Positions 24,701 to 33,814 of a stretch of 64,000 nucleotides of DNA are shown in pieces. The DNA lies in NCBI GenBank assembly GCA_049698695.1, contig JBAVYH010000003.1, positions 7,048-71,047 of the forward strand, given 5' to 3'. The notes below the pieces were generated by a model that worked only from the letters and a program-made list of their open reading frames with translations, was not told the DNA's origin and searched no databases. Each line of letters begins with the position of its first letter. The stretch's first letter is position 1. Position numbers and translations under genes: made by a program. The DNA is from Bog-375 sp049698695. GTDB lineage: Bacteria > Acidobacteriota > Terriglobia > Bryobacterales > Bryobacteraceae.

Positions 24701-26217
24701 TACTCTTCATGACGCCCGTATATCGACGTGCATTGCAAGACAAGCTGTTGTTACTAGCCGCCCTCTTTGCCATTGTGTGGGCAGTAATCCGGGCCTGCCT
24801 GCAATCGATCACCATGGATGAGGCCAACACTTATTTCTGGTTTGTCGCCACGTCAAACGTCTGGTATCCCTTCTCGAACAACCATATCCTCAACACGCTG
24901 CTGATGTGGATTACGACTCATGCATTAGGCACGTCCATCATCACCATCCGGGCGCCTGCTCTCCTCGGTGCGATTCTTTACGTTGGTGTTTGCCATTTCT
25001 TGTGCCGGAACATTACGGATCGGTTCAGTATTCAGCTCCCGGTTTTCATTTGTTTGATTTACAATCCCTTTATCTTCGATTACATGGTGGCAGCGCGCGG
25101 CTACGGCCTGGCGAATGCTTTCCTGCTGGCGGCGATTGCGGTTCCAGTGTGGCACCGCGTGAAGAGCCGGCCTTCCCTGCGCCAGTCCTGCGCATTGGCA
25201 TCGCTGGCGCTGGGGCTCTCGTTCAGCGCGAATTACTCATTTGCCTTTGCCGATCTGGCGACGTTTCTCGCGATTACAGCGTGGGCTATACGCCATCGCG
25301 GCAGGGAGTCCGTGGTACGCACGGTGGGATTCTGCGCCCTGCCGGGGCTGCTGGTCGCGCTCCTGATATGCGGTTATCCCATGTTGCACTGGTGGGGCTA
25401 TGACTATGGTATCGGCGCGCATTCGCTCAAAGAAATGCGGCAGAGCCTGGTGCAGTCTTCGCTCTATCGCCTCGACCCGCGGTTCCAAGGGACCGCATGG
25501 TACAAGGCGATGAGTCTGCTGAGGCCGTTGCTGTTGCCTGTTTTCCTGATTCTCTGTTTTTGCCGGATTGTGTCGGCGTGGCTCGACGGCTCGTGGCTTC
25601 AGGACAAGCGCGCCCGGTGGCTGGGAAGATTCGGCGCCGCGCTCGCCGGCATCGTGACGCTGTGCGTGCTGATGCACTGGCTGGCATCCCGCTTCTACAG
25701 ACTGCCCCTGCCCTTGGGCCGGGCGGGAATTTTTCTGCTGCCGTTGTGCACTCTTCTTGGAGGTGTCATCGTGGCAGCGCCGGCCCGCTCCCTGATCTCT
25801 CAGTGGCTCCGCCGCGGCCTCACCGCCGTGTCTCTCTGCCTGGCTCTTTACTTTCTGCTCTGCCTGCGCCTGTCCTACTTTAAGGAATATCAATGGGACG
25901 CGGATGCAAAGCAGGTCTATTCCGTCTTAGCACGCTACAACCATACCTATGGTGTCACCGATGTCGGAATGTTCGATCTGTCCGCCTTTGCACTGAACTA
26001 CTACCGCGCGTTGTCCAAGGCAGAGACATTCCCTGAGTTTAAGCCGGAGCCTCCCACCCCCCCCGCCGACAAGTTTGTCTATGTCATGAGTCGAGTGAAT
26101 GAGCGGAGCTTCATCGACAAAGAGAAGCTGGTGATTGTTTACCGGGGCAAATTCTCCGATACAGTAGTCGCGGTCAAACCCGGTGGGCCGATTCCGCCGA
26201 CCATGGTCAACCCCTGA
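24697..26217 (+). CDS. polytopic membrane protein, GT-C-like
   Basis: A 506-residue protein with about 10-12 hydrophobic segments. TMDEANTYFWF in the first loop contains the acidic pair typical of PMT/ArnT-type GT-C enzymes that use polyprenyl-phosphate sugars. Start ATG 24697 overlaps the previous stop by 4 nt. Its GC content and codon use look somewhat lower than its partner's. Substrate unknown. Confidence 0.72.
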   Translation: MILFMTPVYRRALQDKLLLLAALFAIVWAVIRACLQSITMDEANTYFWFVATSNVWYPFSNNHILNTLLMWITTHALGTSIITIRAPALLGAILYVGVCHFLCRNITDRFSIQLPVFICLIYNPFIFDYMVAARGYGLANAFLLAAIAVPVWHRVKSRPSLRQSCALASLALGLSFSANYSFAFADLATFLAITAWAIRHRGRESVVRTVGFCALPGLLVALLICGYPMLHWWGYDYGIGAHSLKEMRQSLVQSSLYRLDPRFQGTAWYKAMSLLRPLLLPVFLILCFCRIVSAWLDGSWLQDKRARWLGRFGAALAGIVTLCVLMHWLASRFYRLPLPLGRAGIFLLPLCTLLGGVIVAAPARSLISQWLRRGLTAVSLCLALYFLLCLRLSYFKEYQWDADAKQVYSVLARYNHTYGVTDVGMFDLSAFALNYYRALSKAETFPEFKPEPPTPPADKFVYVMSRVNERSFIDKEKLVIVYRGKFSDTVVAVKPGGPIPPTMVNP

Positions 26218-26244
26218 GTCAGCGTCGCCGAGCCGCGGTCAAGC

Positions 26245-26517
26245 CTACAAAAACGCCATCGTCTTGACGCCGGAAATGTCGAAGCGTTTGCGGCAGCGCA
26301 GGTTCTTGCAGGCTACCTTATCGTCCATCAGCACCATGTAGCTCTGCGCTTTGGCGAACTTGGCGCGGTCGCGCTCGTCGCCGCCGGGCGGCAAGCGGTC
26401 CTTCTTTTTGCGCACCACCCAGTGCAGATCGTACGACTCCGCGCTGCGGCAGTACGGGCAGTTCAAGGTGGCAGGCTTGGTCGCCTGGCTTTCGGTGTAG
26501 TAAGCTCGCTCGTCCAT
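26245..26517 (-). CDS. small zinc-ribbon-like protein
   Basis: A 90-residue protein with two Cys pairs, Cys20/Cys23 (CPYC) and Cys70/Cys75 (CKNLRC), suited to one zinc. The rest is hydrophilic. Function unknown. Its ATG overlaps by 1 nt (TGATG) the stop of a 39-codon frame, which itself overlaps the 173-residue gene upstream, suggesting a three-gene unit. Confidence 0.75.
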   Translation of the reverse strand: MDERAYYTESQATKPATLNCPYCRSAESYDLHWVVRKKKDRLPPGGDERDRAKFAKAQSYMVLMDDKVACKNLRCRKRFDISGVKTMAFL

Positions 26518-26636
26518 CAGCTTTCCCCGATCAGACTCCAGGTTTCGCCGTGCGCCCTGGCGCGGTACTCGGCGCGCGGGCGCATCGGGCGGTGGTTGCG
26601 GCAGGCCGCGAACGGAGTGGCCGCCGTCGCCCTCAC
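26517..26636 (-). CDS. 39-residue hidden small protein
   Basis: GTG 26636 overlaps the stop of the 173-residue gene (GTGA), and its own TGA overlaps the next ATG (TGATG), so it exactly fills the gap between two genes. About 35 of 39 codons end in G or C, as genuine genes do here. The peptide is Arg/Ala-rich with one Cys and a C-terminal HGETWSLIGES. No family known. It could be a real micro-protein or a coupling frame that keeps ribosomes on the message. Confidence 0.5.
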   Translation of the reverse strand: MRATAATPFAACRNHRPMRPRAEYRARAHGETWSLIGES

Positions 26637-27154
26637 TGCTGCAACCCGTGGAGATACGTGTGCCCGTGCATGCGGTACTTCAGGTCGCGGAAAAAATCGT
26701 AAATGCGGTTGCGACGCGGGCCGCACTCGGGGGCCGGCGGATAGCTAAGCGTGCGCGTGCTGGTTTCCACCCACAGCCGCTTGTCGCCGGCCTTGCCGGC
26801 ATCGATATCGACGATGGTTCCCGAACCGCACGATTCGCCGTTGAGAACTTCGAACCTCCCCGGCGGCACCGCCTCGGGCCCCCAGTCTTTCATGAAGTCC
26901 TGGAGGGAATACGCGCTGCACGGTTGCGCGGCAGTGCATCCCCACAAAGCATAAGCCTGCTGGTATTCGCCGGACCGAAGATCGTCCATAAAAGCCCTCA
27001 CCCGCCGCTCGGCGGAGTTGGGAATAAAGAAGAAACTGATCAGGCTGCCGACCAGTATCACAGCCGCTGCCGCCAGCAAAAGGAAGAATCCCATCTTGAT
27101 CCGTTTGCTGCGGCGCTCATCGCCTGCACCGTACTGATCGAGATAGCCGCCCAT
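26633..27154 (-). CDS. membrane-anchored protein of unknown function
   Basis: 173 residues: a charged cytoplasmic N-terminus, one membrane segment (about 22-45) and an extracytoplasmic domain resembling an NTF2-like/DUF4878 fold (RRVRAFMDDLRSGEYQQAYALW). Three Cys residues in the exterior domain may pair. First of a compact three-gene run with 4-nt and 1-nt overlaps. The start at 27154 is the only reasonable ATG. Confidence 0.7.
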   Translation of the reverse strand: MGGYLDQYGAGDERRSKRIKMGFFLLLAAAAVILVGSLISFFFIPNSAERRVRAFMDDLRSGEYQQAYALWGCTAAQPCSAYSLQDFMKDWGPEAVPPGRFEVLNGESCGSGTIVDIDAGKAGDKRLWVETSTRTLSYPPAPECGPRRNRIYDFFRDLKYRMHGHTYLHGLQQ

Positions 27155-27174
27155 CTCCTCTCCGGAACCTTGCG

Positions 27175-27717
27175 TTACTTGCCTACCGGCGCTGCCGCCA
27201 CCGGATAAGCTTTATCGTAGGCCGTGGTAGCATCGGCGGTGATGTCCATGGTGGGCTTAAAGAACACGATGGACTGCTCCTCCACCACCAGGTCTACGCC
27301 TTTTTCCGCGGCGAGCTTCTTGACGATGTCGGTCATGCGCTGGCTGGCTTTGGACAGGATGTCCTGGCGGTCGGCCTGCACGTCGGCCTGCAAGTCGTCC
27401 TGCATGCGCTGCGCTTCTTTCTGCAATCTCTGCCCCTGCGACCGCAATTCCGATTCGGCCTGCGGCGTCATTTGACCGGCGCCCTGTTGCAGCCGCTGCG
27501 AGACCGAGGCAAGCTCCTCCTGCGTCTGCCGCAGCTTGTCCGCGCGCGGCTTGTACCGCGCCTCCATTTCGGCGCTGGCTTTCTTGATGTCGGCCGTATC
27601 GAACACGGCTTTTTGCAGGCTGATCACCGCAATCTTGGGCTGCGCATGGGAGAGCGGAGCAAGGCTTAAAAGGGCCGCGCAGGCTGCAACCGGCCCCAGG
27701 CCCATCCGAAGTGACAT
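27175..27717 (-). CDS. OmpH/Skp-family periplasmic chaperone
   Basis: A 180-residue protein with a signal peptide (to about residue 25, ending SHAQP), the Skp N-terminal strand KIAVISLQKAVF and a long coiled-coil arm rich in Gln, Glu, Arg and Lys (about 50-130). Skp chaperones hold unfolded outer-membrane proteins. ATG 27717 has AGGAG seven bases upstream. Here it is not beside bamA or lpxD, unlike the usual arrangement. Confidence 0.85.
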   Translation of the reverse strand: MSLRMGLGPVAACAALLSLAPLSHAQPKIAVISLQKAVFDTADIKKASAEMEARYKPRADKLRQTQEELASVSQRLQQGAGQMTPQAESELRSQGQRLQKEAQRMQDDLQADVQADRQDILSKASQRMTDIVKKLAAEKGVDLVVEEQSIVFFKPTMDITADATTAYDKAYPVAAAPVGK

Positions 27718-27825
27718 GAAAAAACTCCTGAAATGATGTGTAGAAACATTAGCGTAGCACACCCCACACCGAGATCCCCGCGATCCGGTCACACCGCGGA
27801 ATCGGGCGCTTGCCGCCGGGATTCT

Positions 27826-29337
27826 CTACTGGGCGAACATTTCTACCAGCACGCGCCCGATGGAGCCGCTGGGGGTCTCCACGCGGAGGATAGTGGCCAG
27901 CGTGGGGGCGATATCGTAGGGCGTGATGTTGTTGTCGTACTCGCCGGTGCGAATGCCGGACCCCAGGAAGATGACGGGCACATGGGTGTCGTAGCCAAAC
28001 GTCACGCCGTGCGTCGTGCCCGTGCGGGAAAACATCCAATAAGGCTCGGGCAGCACTTCCAGGTCGGCGCCGCGGTGCGGGTAATAGCCGTTCATCATCA
28101 GTCGTCCCACCGATTCCTCCAGCGCCTGGCCGGAGGCCAATTGGACGCCGGTATAGACGCGGAAGATGTGCGGCACTCCGCGCAATGCCTGGGCCGCGGT
28201 CCGCTCCACCTCGGCAAGGTCTAGTTTCCTGGCGGCCACCAACTCGCGATTGAGATAGACCACCGATTCTTCCACGGCTGTAATCCAATCGAATTTGCCG
28301 TACTTCGCGCTAAGCGCTTCCTGCACCGTTTTGGCGATGATCCCCTCCGGCATGCGGCCGCCCGGCATATGGCGGGCCTGGTTCACTTCTGGCACCGGTG
28401 CCACGCCGTGATCCGCCGTCACCACCACCAGCACGTTATCGAGGCCCAGGGCGCGGTCCAAAGCGCCGAAGAACCTTCCCAGTAACTCGTCGGTAGCGAC
28501 CGAGATGGCGCGCGCTTCCAGTGAATCCGGGCCATAGGTGTGCCCGACGTAATCGTTGGAAGAAAAACTCACCGCCAGCAGATCGGTAACCCCGCGTTGG
28601 CCCAGTTGCTCGCCGGCCAGCGCGCGTTCGGCGAAGCCTTCCACTAGATCGTTACCGTACGGCGTGGCTTCGAGCGCGTTATACAACGCGCCCGGCTGCG
28701 GCATCCGGTGCCCCAGCCAGGTCTGGCCGGCGTATCGGTCGGCAGGGCGCGCGGCGTTGGCTTCCTTGACCCAGGCCGGCGCGTCTGCGAAATAGTAAGT
28801 GCCGGAGACGAAGTTGCCGCTCTTATTGTCGAACCAATACGCCGCATTGGCCATGTGACCGGCCGGCAAAATGGCGGCGCGGTCCTTAAGCGAGATGCCG
28901 ATCACCCGCGACTGGCTGTTGTCCGCCATCTTCAACTCGTCGCCCACCGTGTCCACCAGCATGCGCCGTGGCGAGGAGCCCGCGCCCGATCCGCCCACCA
29001 GCGTGGTCTCGGGATCGGAGACGCTGGTGACTTCCATCTGCTCGTCCCGGTCGTACCAGGTATTGGCAATGATGCCGCTGAGCGCGGGCGTGGCGCCACT
29101 AAGGAAGATGCTGTGGCCCACCGCCGTCACCGTGGGAAACTGCTGGTAGCGGGCGTTAGTGAAGACGGCGCCCTTCGTCAGCAGCAGGTCGAAACCGCCG
29201 TGGTAGTCCGCGCGGTAGCGCGTGAGGTAGTCGTAGCGGAACTGATCGATGACGACCGCCACTACTAATTTCGGCTTCTTGGGAGCGGCGCTCAACAGGC
29301 CGCCCGCCATCAGGACTAAGGCAAGGATCTTGCTCAT
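27826..29337 (-). CDS. alkaline phosphatase-superfamily protein (PafA/NPP-like)
   Basis: A 503-residue exported metalloenzyme: signal peptide 1-18, metal Asp31 in VVIDQFRYDYL, a threonine nucleophile in FPTVTAVGHS (Thr71 most likely), TADHGVAPVPE for the second metal set and THGVTFGYDTHVPVIFLG near the C-terminus. These resemble the PafA and nucleotide-pyrophosphatase branches. Probably hydrolyses phosphomonoesters in the periplasm. A GTG at 29343 is an alternative start. Confidence 0.85.
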   Translation of the reverse strand: MSKILALVLMAGGLLSAAPKKPKLVVAVVIDQFRYDYLTRYRADYHGGFDLLLTKGAVFTNARYQQFPTVTAVGHSIFLSGATPALSGIIANTWYDRDEQMEVTSVSDPETTLVGGSGAGSSPRRMLVDTVGDELKMADNSQSRVIGISLKDRAAILPAGHMANAAYWFDNKSGNFVSGTYYFADAPAWVKEANAARPADRYAGQTWLGHRMPQPGALYNALEATPYGNDLVEGFAERALAGEQLGQRGVTDLLAVSFSSNDYVGHTYGPDSLEARAISVATDELLGRFFGALDRALGLDNVLVVVTADHGVAPVPEVNQARHMPGGRMPEGIIAKTVQEALSAKYGKFDWITAVEESVVYLNRELVAARKLDLAEVERTAAQALRGVPHIFRVYTGVQLASGQALEESVGRLMMNGYYPHRGADLEVLPEPYWMFSRTGTTHGVTFGYDTHVPVIFLGSGIRTGEYDNNITPYDIAPTLATILRVETPSGSIGRVLVEMFAQ

Positions 29338-29422
29338 GTCCACTTAGGCTAACACTTGAATGTGACGAAGGAATGATCGCCGGATGGCATCTTCCCGGCT
29401 AACTCGCGGCCGCCTGCCTCGC

Positions 29423-29722
29423 CTACTTATCGGCGCTCGCGGCGGGTGCGGGTTTGCTCTCAGACTTGATTTCGGGCTTTGACTCCGACTTAATACCGGT
29501 CTTGGCTGCGTGTCCGTTCTTGGAATCGGGCGCGGAAGTCTTGCCACTTCCGTAATCGTTGATGTACCACCCGGACCCCTTAAACTGCAGCGCGGGAGCC
29601 GACACCAGCCGCTCCACTTCGCCGCCGCACTCCGGGTGCTGGGTGAGAGGCTCGTCGGCGAACTTCTGCAGAACCTCAAAGTTCTTCCCGCACCGGTGAC
29701 ACAGATATTCGTAAAGCGGCAT
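29423..29722 (-). CDS. FmdB-family zinc-ribbon protein
   Basis: 99 residues. MPLYEYLCHRCGKNFEVLQ is the FmdB signature, with Cys8/Cys11 and then HPECGG, where one of the usual Cys ligands appears to be His29. The C-terminus is a low-complexity Lys/Ser/Glu repeat (KSESKP repeated). FmdB-like proteins are putative regulators. A minus-strand TATAAT is at 29756-29761. Confidence 0.85.
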   Translation of the reverse strand: MPLYEYLCHRCGKNFEVLQKFADEPLTQHPECGGEVERLVSAPALQFKGSGWYINDYGSGKTSAPDSKNGHAAKTGIKSESKPEIKSESKPAPAASADK

Positions 29723-29794
29723 AACGAAAGAAACGTTCCCCTACGACCTGTTCTTATTATACCTCAGCGGTGTTAGTGCGGGCACCGCGCCAGC

Positions 29795-32131
29795 TTACTG
29801 CCGGTCGGAATCTTCCGCCTGCAACTTGCCGGGGACCCCCGCGATTCGCAGTTCTTTGGCGCCGTTCGTGAGCACGATCAGCAGCTTGCCATCTTCCTGG
29901 GAGACGCCTCGCCCGGTGTAGGTGTCATCTTCGGTGCGGAGGTTGAGGCCGGTGAGTCTGACCTGCGGATTGCCCCGCCGCCACGTCAGGTTGTAGTCAC
30001 CGCTGGCGCGACAGGGCGCGACCGGGCCGAAGTCGAGATCGGTTCCGGAGAAGGTTCCCGCCGAGGTCAGGTTCGCCACCAACTGCACGCCGACGCCGGA
30101 AGTCGCAAACGAGCCCGCCGCATCCAGTCCGCCGGATTGCCATGGCACGTTCTTCACCTGTCCGGTGAAGCGGTACGCGGGCAGATAGCCACTCAAATTT
30201 ACCGCCAGCCGCCCCTTGATGACAGCGCGGGCGAGCGTAGCCTCGAGGTCGCTGAACTCCACCCGCGCGGCGTTCCATTCCAGACGCGAGCGCACCCCGT
30301 CCAGGCGGGCGCCGGCCACCGCCAGGCGGTCGATCTGAATCGTGCCCTCCACCTGGCGCGCCTTCAACCAATCGGGGAGGCTGGTGCGGCCCAGGGCGCG
30401 ATCAAGCAAGCTCGATCCGCGGCGCAGCGCTGGCAAGCATTCCGTTTCCACTTCGGCTGCGTCCCATTCCGCCGCGCGCAGGTGCACGCGATTCGGATGC
30501 GGCGCTCCCGGCAGGTAGCTGTAATCGCCGGTGAACTTGAGTTTGCCGGCGGTGCCTCGCAAACGGTCGATGGCCACCCGCGCGCCATCGATCTCGACGC
30601 GCGCCGAATCGATCAGCAGCGGATCGGCGATTCCATCCACTGGAATTTGCGCCTGGTTCACCTGTATGTTGCCGGTCCATCCCGCGTTCGCGGCCTCGCG
30701 ATGATAGTGCAGTTGCCCGCTCCAATCGCCCCTTTGCACCTGCTCCAGCCAGGGAACCGCCGCCAGCGTAACCTGCGCGCGCAGAGACGCCATCTTCGTG
30801 CGCGCGCCGGAGATCGCGATGTCGAATGCGCCTTCAAGGAAGGCGTAGTCGGCTTCCACCTGCACATGGTCCGGGCCCGCGGTGCGCACTAGTGTCGGAG
30901 CCAGCCGCGCGTGGCCGTCCTCGAGCACGATGGTGGACGGGTCGAGCTGGAGCGGCGGAGCGTCCCGTATGGTGACCGCCGCGTCGTGCAGCGCCAGTTG
31001 ACCCTGCAGGCTGCCCGCGTCCGAATAGCCGATGGCGCCGTCCACCGTGCCGTCCACTTGCAGGTTGGGCGGAACCTCCAGTCCCATGTGCCGCGCCAGT
31101 TCCACCAGCGGACCCAGCGGAAAACGATTCCAGCTCAGCGATGCCGCCCAGCGCGGTTGCGCCAGGTAATTGCTGGCGTGCAATCGCACCGCGAGCGGCA
31201 GCGCTGCGCCGTTCACCGAGCTCGATTCGACCTCCAGCTCCTGGCCGGGCAGATTCAGTTGGCCGCGCACGTCGAGCGGCCACCCCTGTCCGTATGGCGG
31301 CATCTGGTCCCAGCGGTGAACGTCTTCGATATTGAGCCGGCCGGCGATGCCGATGCGGTCGATTGGCCCGGCCAGGTGCAGCAGCGCCGAAATCCTCCCG
31401 TTCACGCCGCCCGCCTCGCCGCGCAGCAGCACCGTCATCTCGCCCAGCAGCGTGCGCTCGATCTCCAGGTTGAGATCCACTCGCTCCGGCGACACGTACC
31501 AGCGGCCCCGCAAGCGGAATTCACCCAGCCCTTGCGCGGTGCGGTCGCTGCGCGCCGGTTGGGCCGAACAATCGAGACTCCATCCTCCGCCCGCCGATCG
31601 CGGCGGAGAAATGTCGAGGTCGGTTTCGGTCAGATAGAACACCGATTTCTCATCGCCGAATTTGAAATGGATGCGGCTGTTGCGCACGTGCAGCGAAGGC
31701 GCGCGGCTCATCACGGAGCGATTGACGAGCGAGGCGAAATTCCAGCGGCCCCACTCCGAGGCTGGGCCGGACTTGGCGAGGTTGATGCTCGCCCCATCCA
31801 GGCTGATGGAGGCAATTACGAAGCGGCCCCCAGCCAGCGACCAAAAGCCGGGCCGCACCGTCATGTTGTCCATGTACGCGATCGGCTCCTGGCCAATGGA
31901 CGGGTCTTCGTGGATCACCACGTCGTCCACCGAGAACCCGGGGCCACTGAACAGGCTGAAGCGCACGGGCCCGCGGAACTCCACGCGCCGTCCCAGGGCG
32001 CGCTCCAGCGAGCCGCGCAAACGCTCCCCATACGAGCCGGTATCGATATAAGGTACGACGATGCCGGCTGCCATCACCAGCGCCAGGGCGGCACCGCCGA
32101 GTTTGAACGCCGTGGCGGCGCGCACCTTCAT
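29795..32131 (-). CDS. AsmA-family envelope protein
   Basis: A 778-residue protein with an N-terminal anchor (about 10-28) and then the AsmA-type start YGERLRGSLERALGRRVEFRGPVRFSLF. The remainder is beta-rich, repetitive periplasmic sequence, as in AsmA/TamB-type lipid-transport bridges. Its ATG overlaps the stop of the MocA-like gene (ATGA), making it the last gene of an xdhC-mocA-asmA run. Confidence 0.82.
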   Translation of the reverse strand: MKVRAATAFKLGGAALALVMAAGIVVPYIDTGSYGERLRGSLERALGRRVEFRGPVRFSLFSGPGFSVDDVVIHEDPSIGQEPIAYMDNMTVRPGFWSLAGGRFVIASISLDGASINLAKSGPASEWGRWNFASLVNRSVMSRAPSLHVRNSRIHFKFGDEKSVFYLTETDLDISPPRSAGGGWSLDCSAQPARSDRTAQGLGEFRLRGRWYVSPERVDLNLEIERTLLGEMTVLLRGEAGGVNGRISALLHLAGPIDRIGIAGRLNIEDVHRWDQMPPYGQGWPLDVRGQLNLPGQELEVESSSVNGAALPLAVRLHASNYLAQPRWAASLSWNRFPLGPLVELARHMGLEVPPNLQVDGTVDGAIGYSDAGSLQGQLALHDAAVTIRDAPPLQLDPSTIVLEDGHARLAPTLVRTAGPDHVQVEADYAFLEGAFDIAISGARTKMASLRAQVTLAAVPWLEQVQRGDWSGQLHYHREAANAGWTGNIQVNQAQIPVDGIADPLLIDSARVEIDGARVAIDRLRGTAGKLKFTGDYSYLPGAPHPNRVHLRAAEWDAAEVETECLPALRRGSSLLDRALGRTSLPDWLKARQVEGTIQIDRLAVAGARLDGVRSRLEWNAARVEFSDLEATLARAVIKGRLAVNLSGYLPAYRFTGQVKNVPWQSGGLDAAGSFATSGVGVQLVANLTSAGTFSGTDLDFGPVAPCRASGDYNLTWRRGNPQVRLTGLNLRTEDDTYTGRGVSQEDGKLLIVLTNGAKELRIAGVPGKLQAEDSDRQ

Positions 32132-32727
32132 CGCTCAGCCTCGAACAGGGCGCGGTACGCCGCGGGATCGTCGATGTCCGCCAGCACGCCCGCGTCGTCC
32201 ACGTCCACGAATTCGGTTTCGCCGGCGTGCGCGCGCACCACGTCGCGCGCGGCGCCGGATTCCGCCAACGCCAGGAATTCCGGCACCAAGCCGCGCGAAA
32301 ACCAGATCGGATGCCCGTTCCGCCCCCGGTACCGCGGCACGCGCAGCAGCGCCCGGCTCGGCGGCTCATGCCCGGCACTGACGCCCGCTCCCAATAGCGC
32401 GTCGATCGTCTCCATCCTCACCGCCGGATGGTCGACCAGCGTGAAGAGTACGCCGGCGGCGCCCGCCGGCACAGCCCGCAATCCGCACTGCATGGAACTG
32501 GTCTGGCCGCTCGGCCAACGCTCATTTTCGACGAACGTCGCTGCGCGGCGGGTGGCGGCGCGGACCTCCTTCGCTGCCGCTCCCAACACCACGATCACCG
32601 GCGCACAGCGCGCCTCAAAGAGGCCGACCAGCGTGTCCAGAAACGTTTCGTCGCGGTACCGCAGCAGTGCCTTGGGCGAGCCCATGCGGCGCGCTTCGCC
32701 GGCCGCCAGAATGAGGCCGGCGGTCAC
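32128..32727 (-). CDS. MocA/MobA-like nucleotidyltransferase
   Basis: 199 residues starting at GTG 32727, which overlaps the XdhC stop (GTGA). The N-terminal GLILAAGEARRMGSPKALL is the nucleotide loop of molybdopterin nucleotidyltransferases such as MocA (MCD synthesis); TLVDHPAV and GRNGHPIWF fit the family. With XdhC next door, it is likely to prepare the cytosine- or guanine-dinucleotide molybdenum cofactor for a xanthine-dehydrogenase-type enzyme encoded elsewhere. Confidence 0.87.
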   Translation of the reverse strand: MTAGLILAAGEARRMGSPKALLRYRDETFLDTLVGLFEARCAPVIVVLGAAAKEVRAATRRAATFVENERWPSGQTSSMQCGLRAVPAGAAGVLFTLVDHPAVRMETIDALLGAGVSAGHEPPSRALLRVPRYRGRNGHPIWFSRGLVPEFLALAESGAARDVVRAHAGETEFVDVDDAGVLADIDDPAAYRALFEAER

Positions 32728-33563
32728 TGCGAGACTGCGGCATGCGGCGCGCTTCCGGCCAGCACCGAAAGCGAGAGCGCCCGCCACTTGGACGGCGCGT
32801 TGCGCCGCACCGCGATCATTTCCGCCGCCACCGCGATGGCGATCTCTTCGGGCGAAATCGCGCCGATATCCAGGCCCATCGGGGCGTGAACGCGCTCGAA
32901 GGCGGTGCGCGCCACGCCTTCCTTTTCCAGTTCCTTTACCACGTTCAGAACTTTGCGCTTGCTCCCGATCATGGCGATATAGCGGGCCGGCGTCTCCACC
33001 GCCAGCTTCAGCACGCGCATGTCGTCGCGATGGCCGCGGGTGACGATGACCACGAAGCTGGTCTCGTTGATGGCCAGCGTGGGAAAGACGGTTTCGTATT
33101 CGCCCGCGTGTACCGCCGCGGCTTCCGGAAACCGCTCGCGGCTAGCGAAGCTCTCCCGGTCGTCGATCACCACCGTCGCGAAACCGGCCAGCGAGAGCAC
33201 CTTCGACAGGCTCTTGGAAATGTGTCCCGCGCCGAAGATGAACGCGTGCGGTATGGGCAGCACCGGTTCCACGAAGATGTTGAGCTGGCCGCCGCAGATC
33301 AGGCCGTTGTCATACGCTGCGTCCTGGCCCAGGTTGAACGTGAGCTGCTTCGGCTTTTCGGTTTCCATCACCTCGCGCGCCGCATTCCAGACTTCGGCTT
33401 CCACGCAGCCGCCGCCGATGGTGCCTACGATCGAGCCGTCCTCGCGCACCAGCAGCTTGGCGCTTTCGTAGCTGGGAATCGAGCCGCGCACCTCCACGAT
33501 GGTGGCGAGCGCGCACTTTTGCCCCAGCCCGCGCAGGCGCACCAACTCCTCGAATACATCCAT
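32724..33563 (-). CDS. xdhC: XdhC/CoxF-family molybdenum cofactor chaperone
   Basis: 279 residues. The N-terminal XdhC/CoxI domain contains TIVEVRGSIP and GTIGGGCVEAEVW; the C-terminal Rossmann domain begins FIFGAGHISKSL and includes VIVTRGHRDD and YIAMIGSKRK. XdhC binds and sulfurates the cofactor before insertion into xanthine-oxidase-family hydroxylases, none of which is in this window. A TATAAT (33577-33572) ends 8 nt before the ATG, so the transcript is probably leaderless. Confidence 0.9.
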   Translation of the reverse strand: MDVFEELVRLRGLGQKCALATIVEVRGSIPSYESAKLLVREDGSIVGTIGGGCVEAEVWNAAREVMETEKPKQLTFNLGQDAAYDNGLICGGQLNIFVEPVLPIPHAFIFGAGHISKSLSKVLSLAGFATVVIDDRESFASRERFPEAAAVHAGEYETVFPTLAINETSFVVIVTRGHRDDMRVLKLAVETPARYIAMIGSKRKVLNVVKELEKEGVARTAFERVHAPMGLDIGAISPEEIAIAVAAEMIAVRRNAPSKWRALSLSVLAGSAPHAAVSQ

Positions 33564-33607
33564 CGACGTCGATTATAACGTGCGGAGACAGTTGAGGGCG
33601 TGCGAGA

Positions 33608-33697
33608 GGTAGGACAGACGATCGGTTGCTGTCGTCTGTCAGGGCTTCGCGCCAGGGCGGGCGTGACAGACCACGAAAGGCGATGGTCTGTCCTACC
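33608..33697. repeat. nested palindromic repeat unit
   Basis: Outer arms GGTAGGACAGAC (33608-33619) and GTCTGTCCTACC (33686-33697) enclose inner arms GTCTGTCA (33633-33640) and TGACAGAC (33664-33671). About 90 bp between divergent xdhC and the PhzF gene. Looks like a REP/BIME-type unit or tiny non-autonomous element. Confidence 0.6.
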
Positions 33698-33814
33698 CGC
33701 GCCGGCAGGAATGCCGACGCGGCACACACGAGCGCGTGCGCCGCGCCTGCCACCTACAATAGACTAGATAGACTAATTAGATTCTCCAGATCGGAGGTTA
33801 ATCCAGCCACCACC

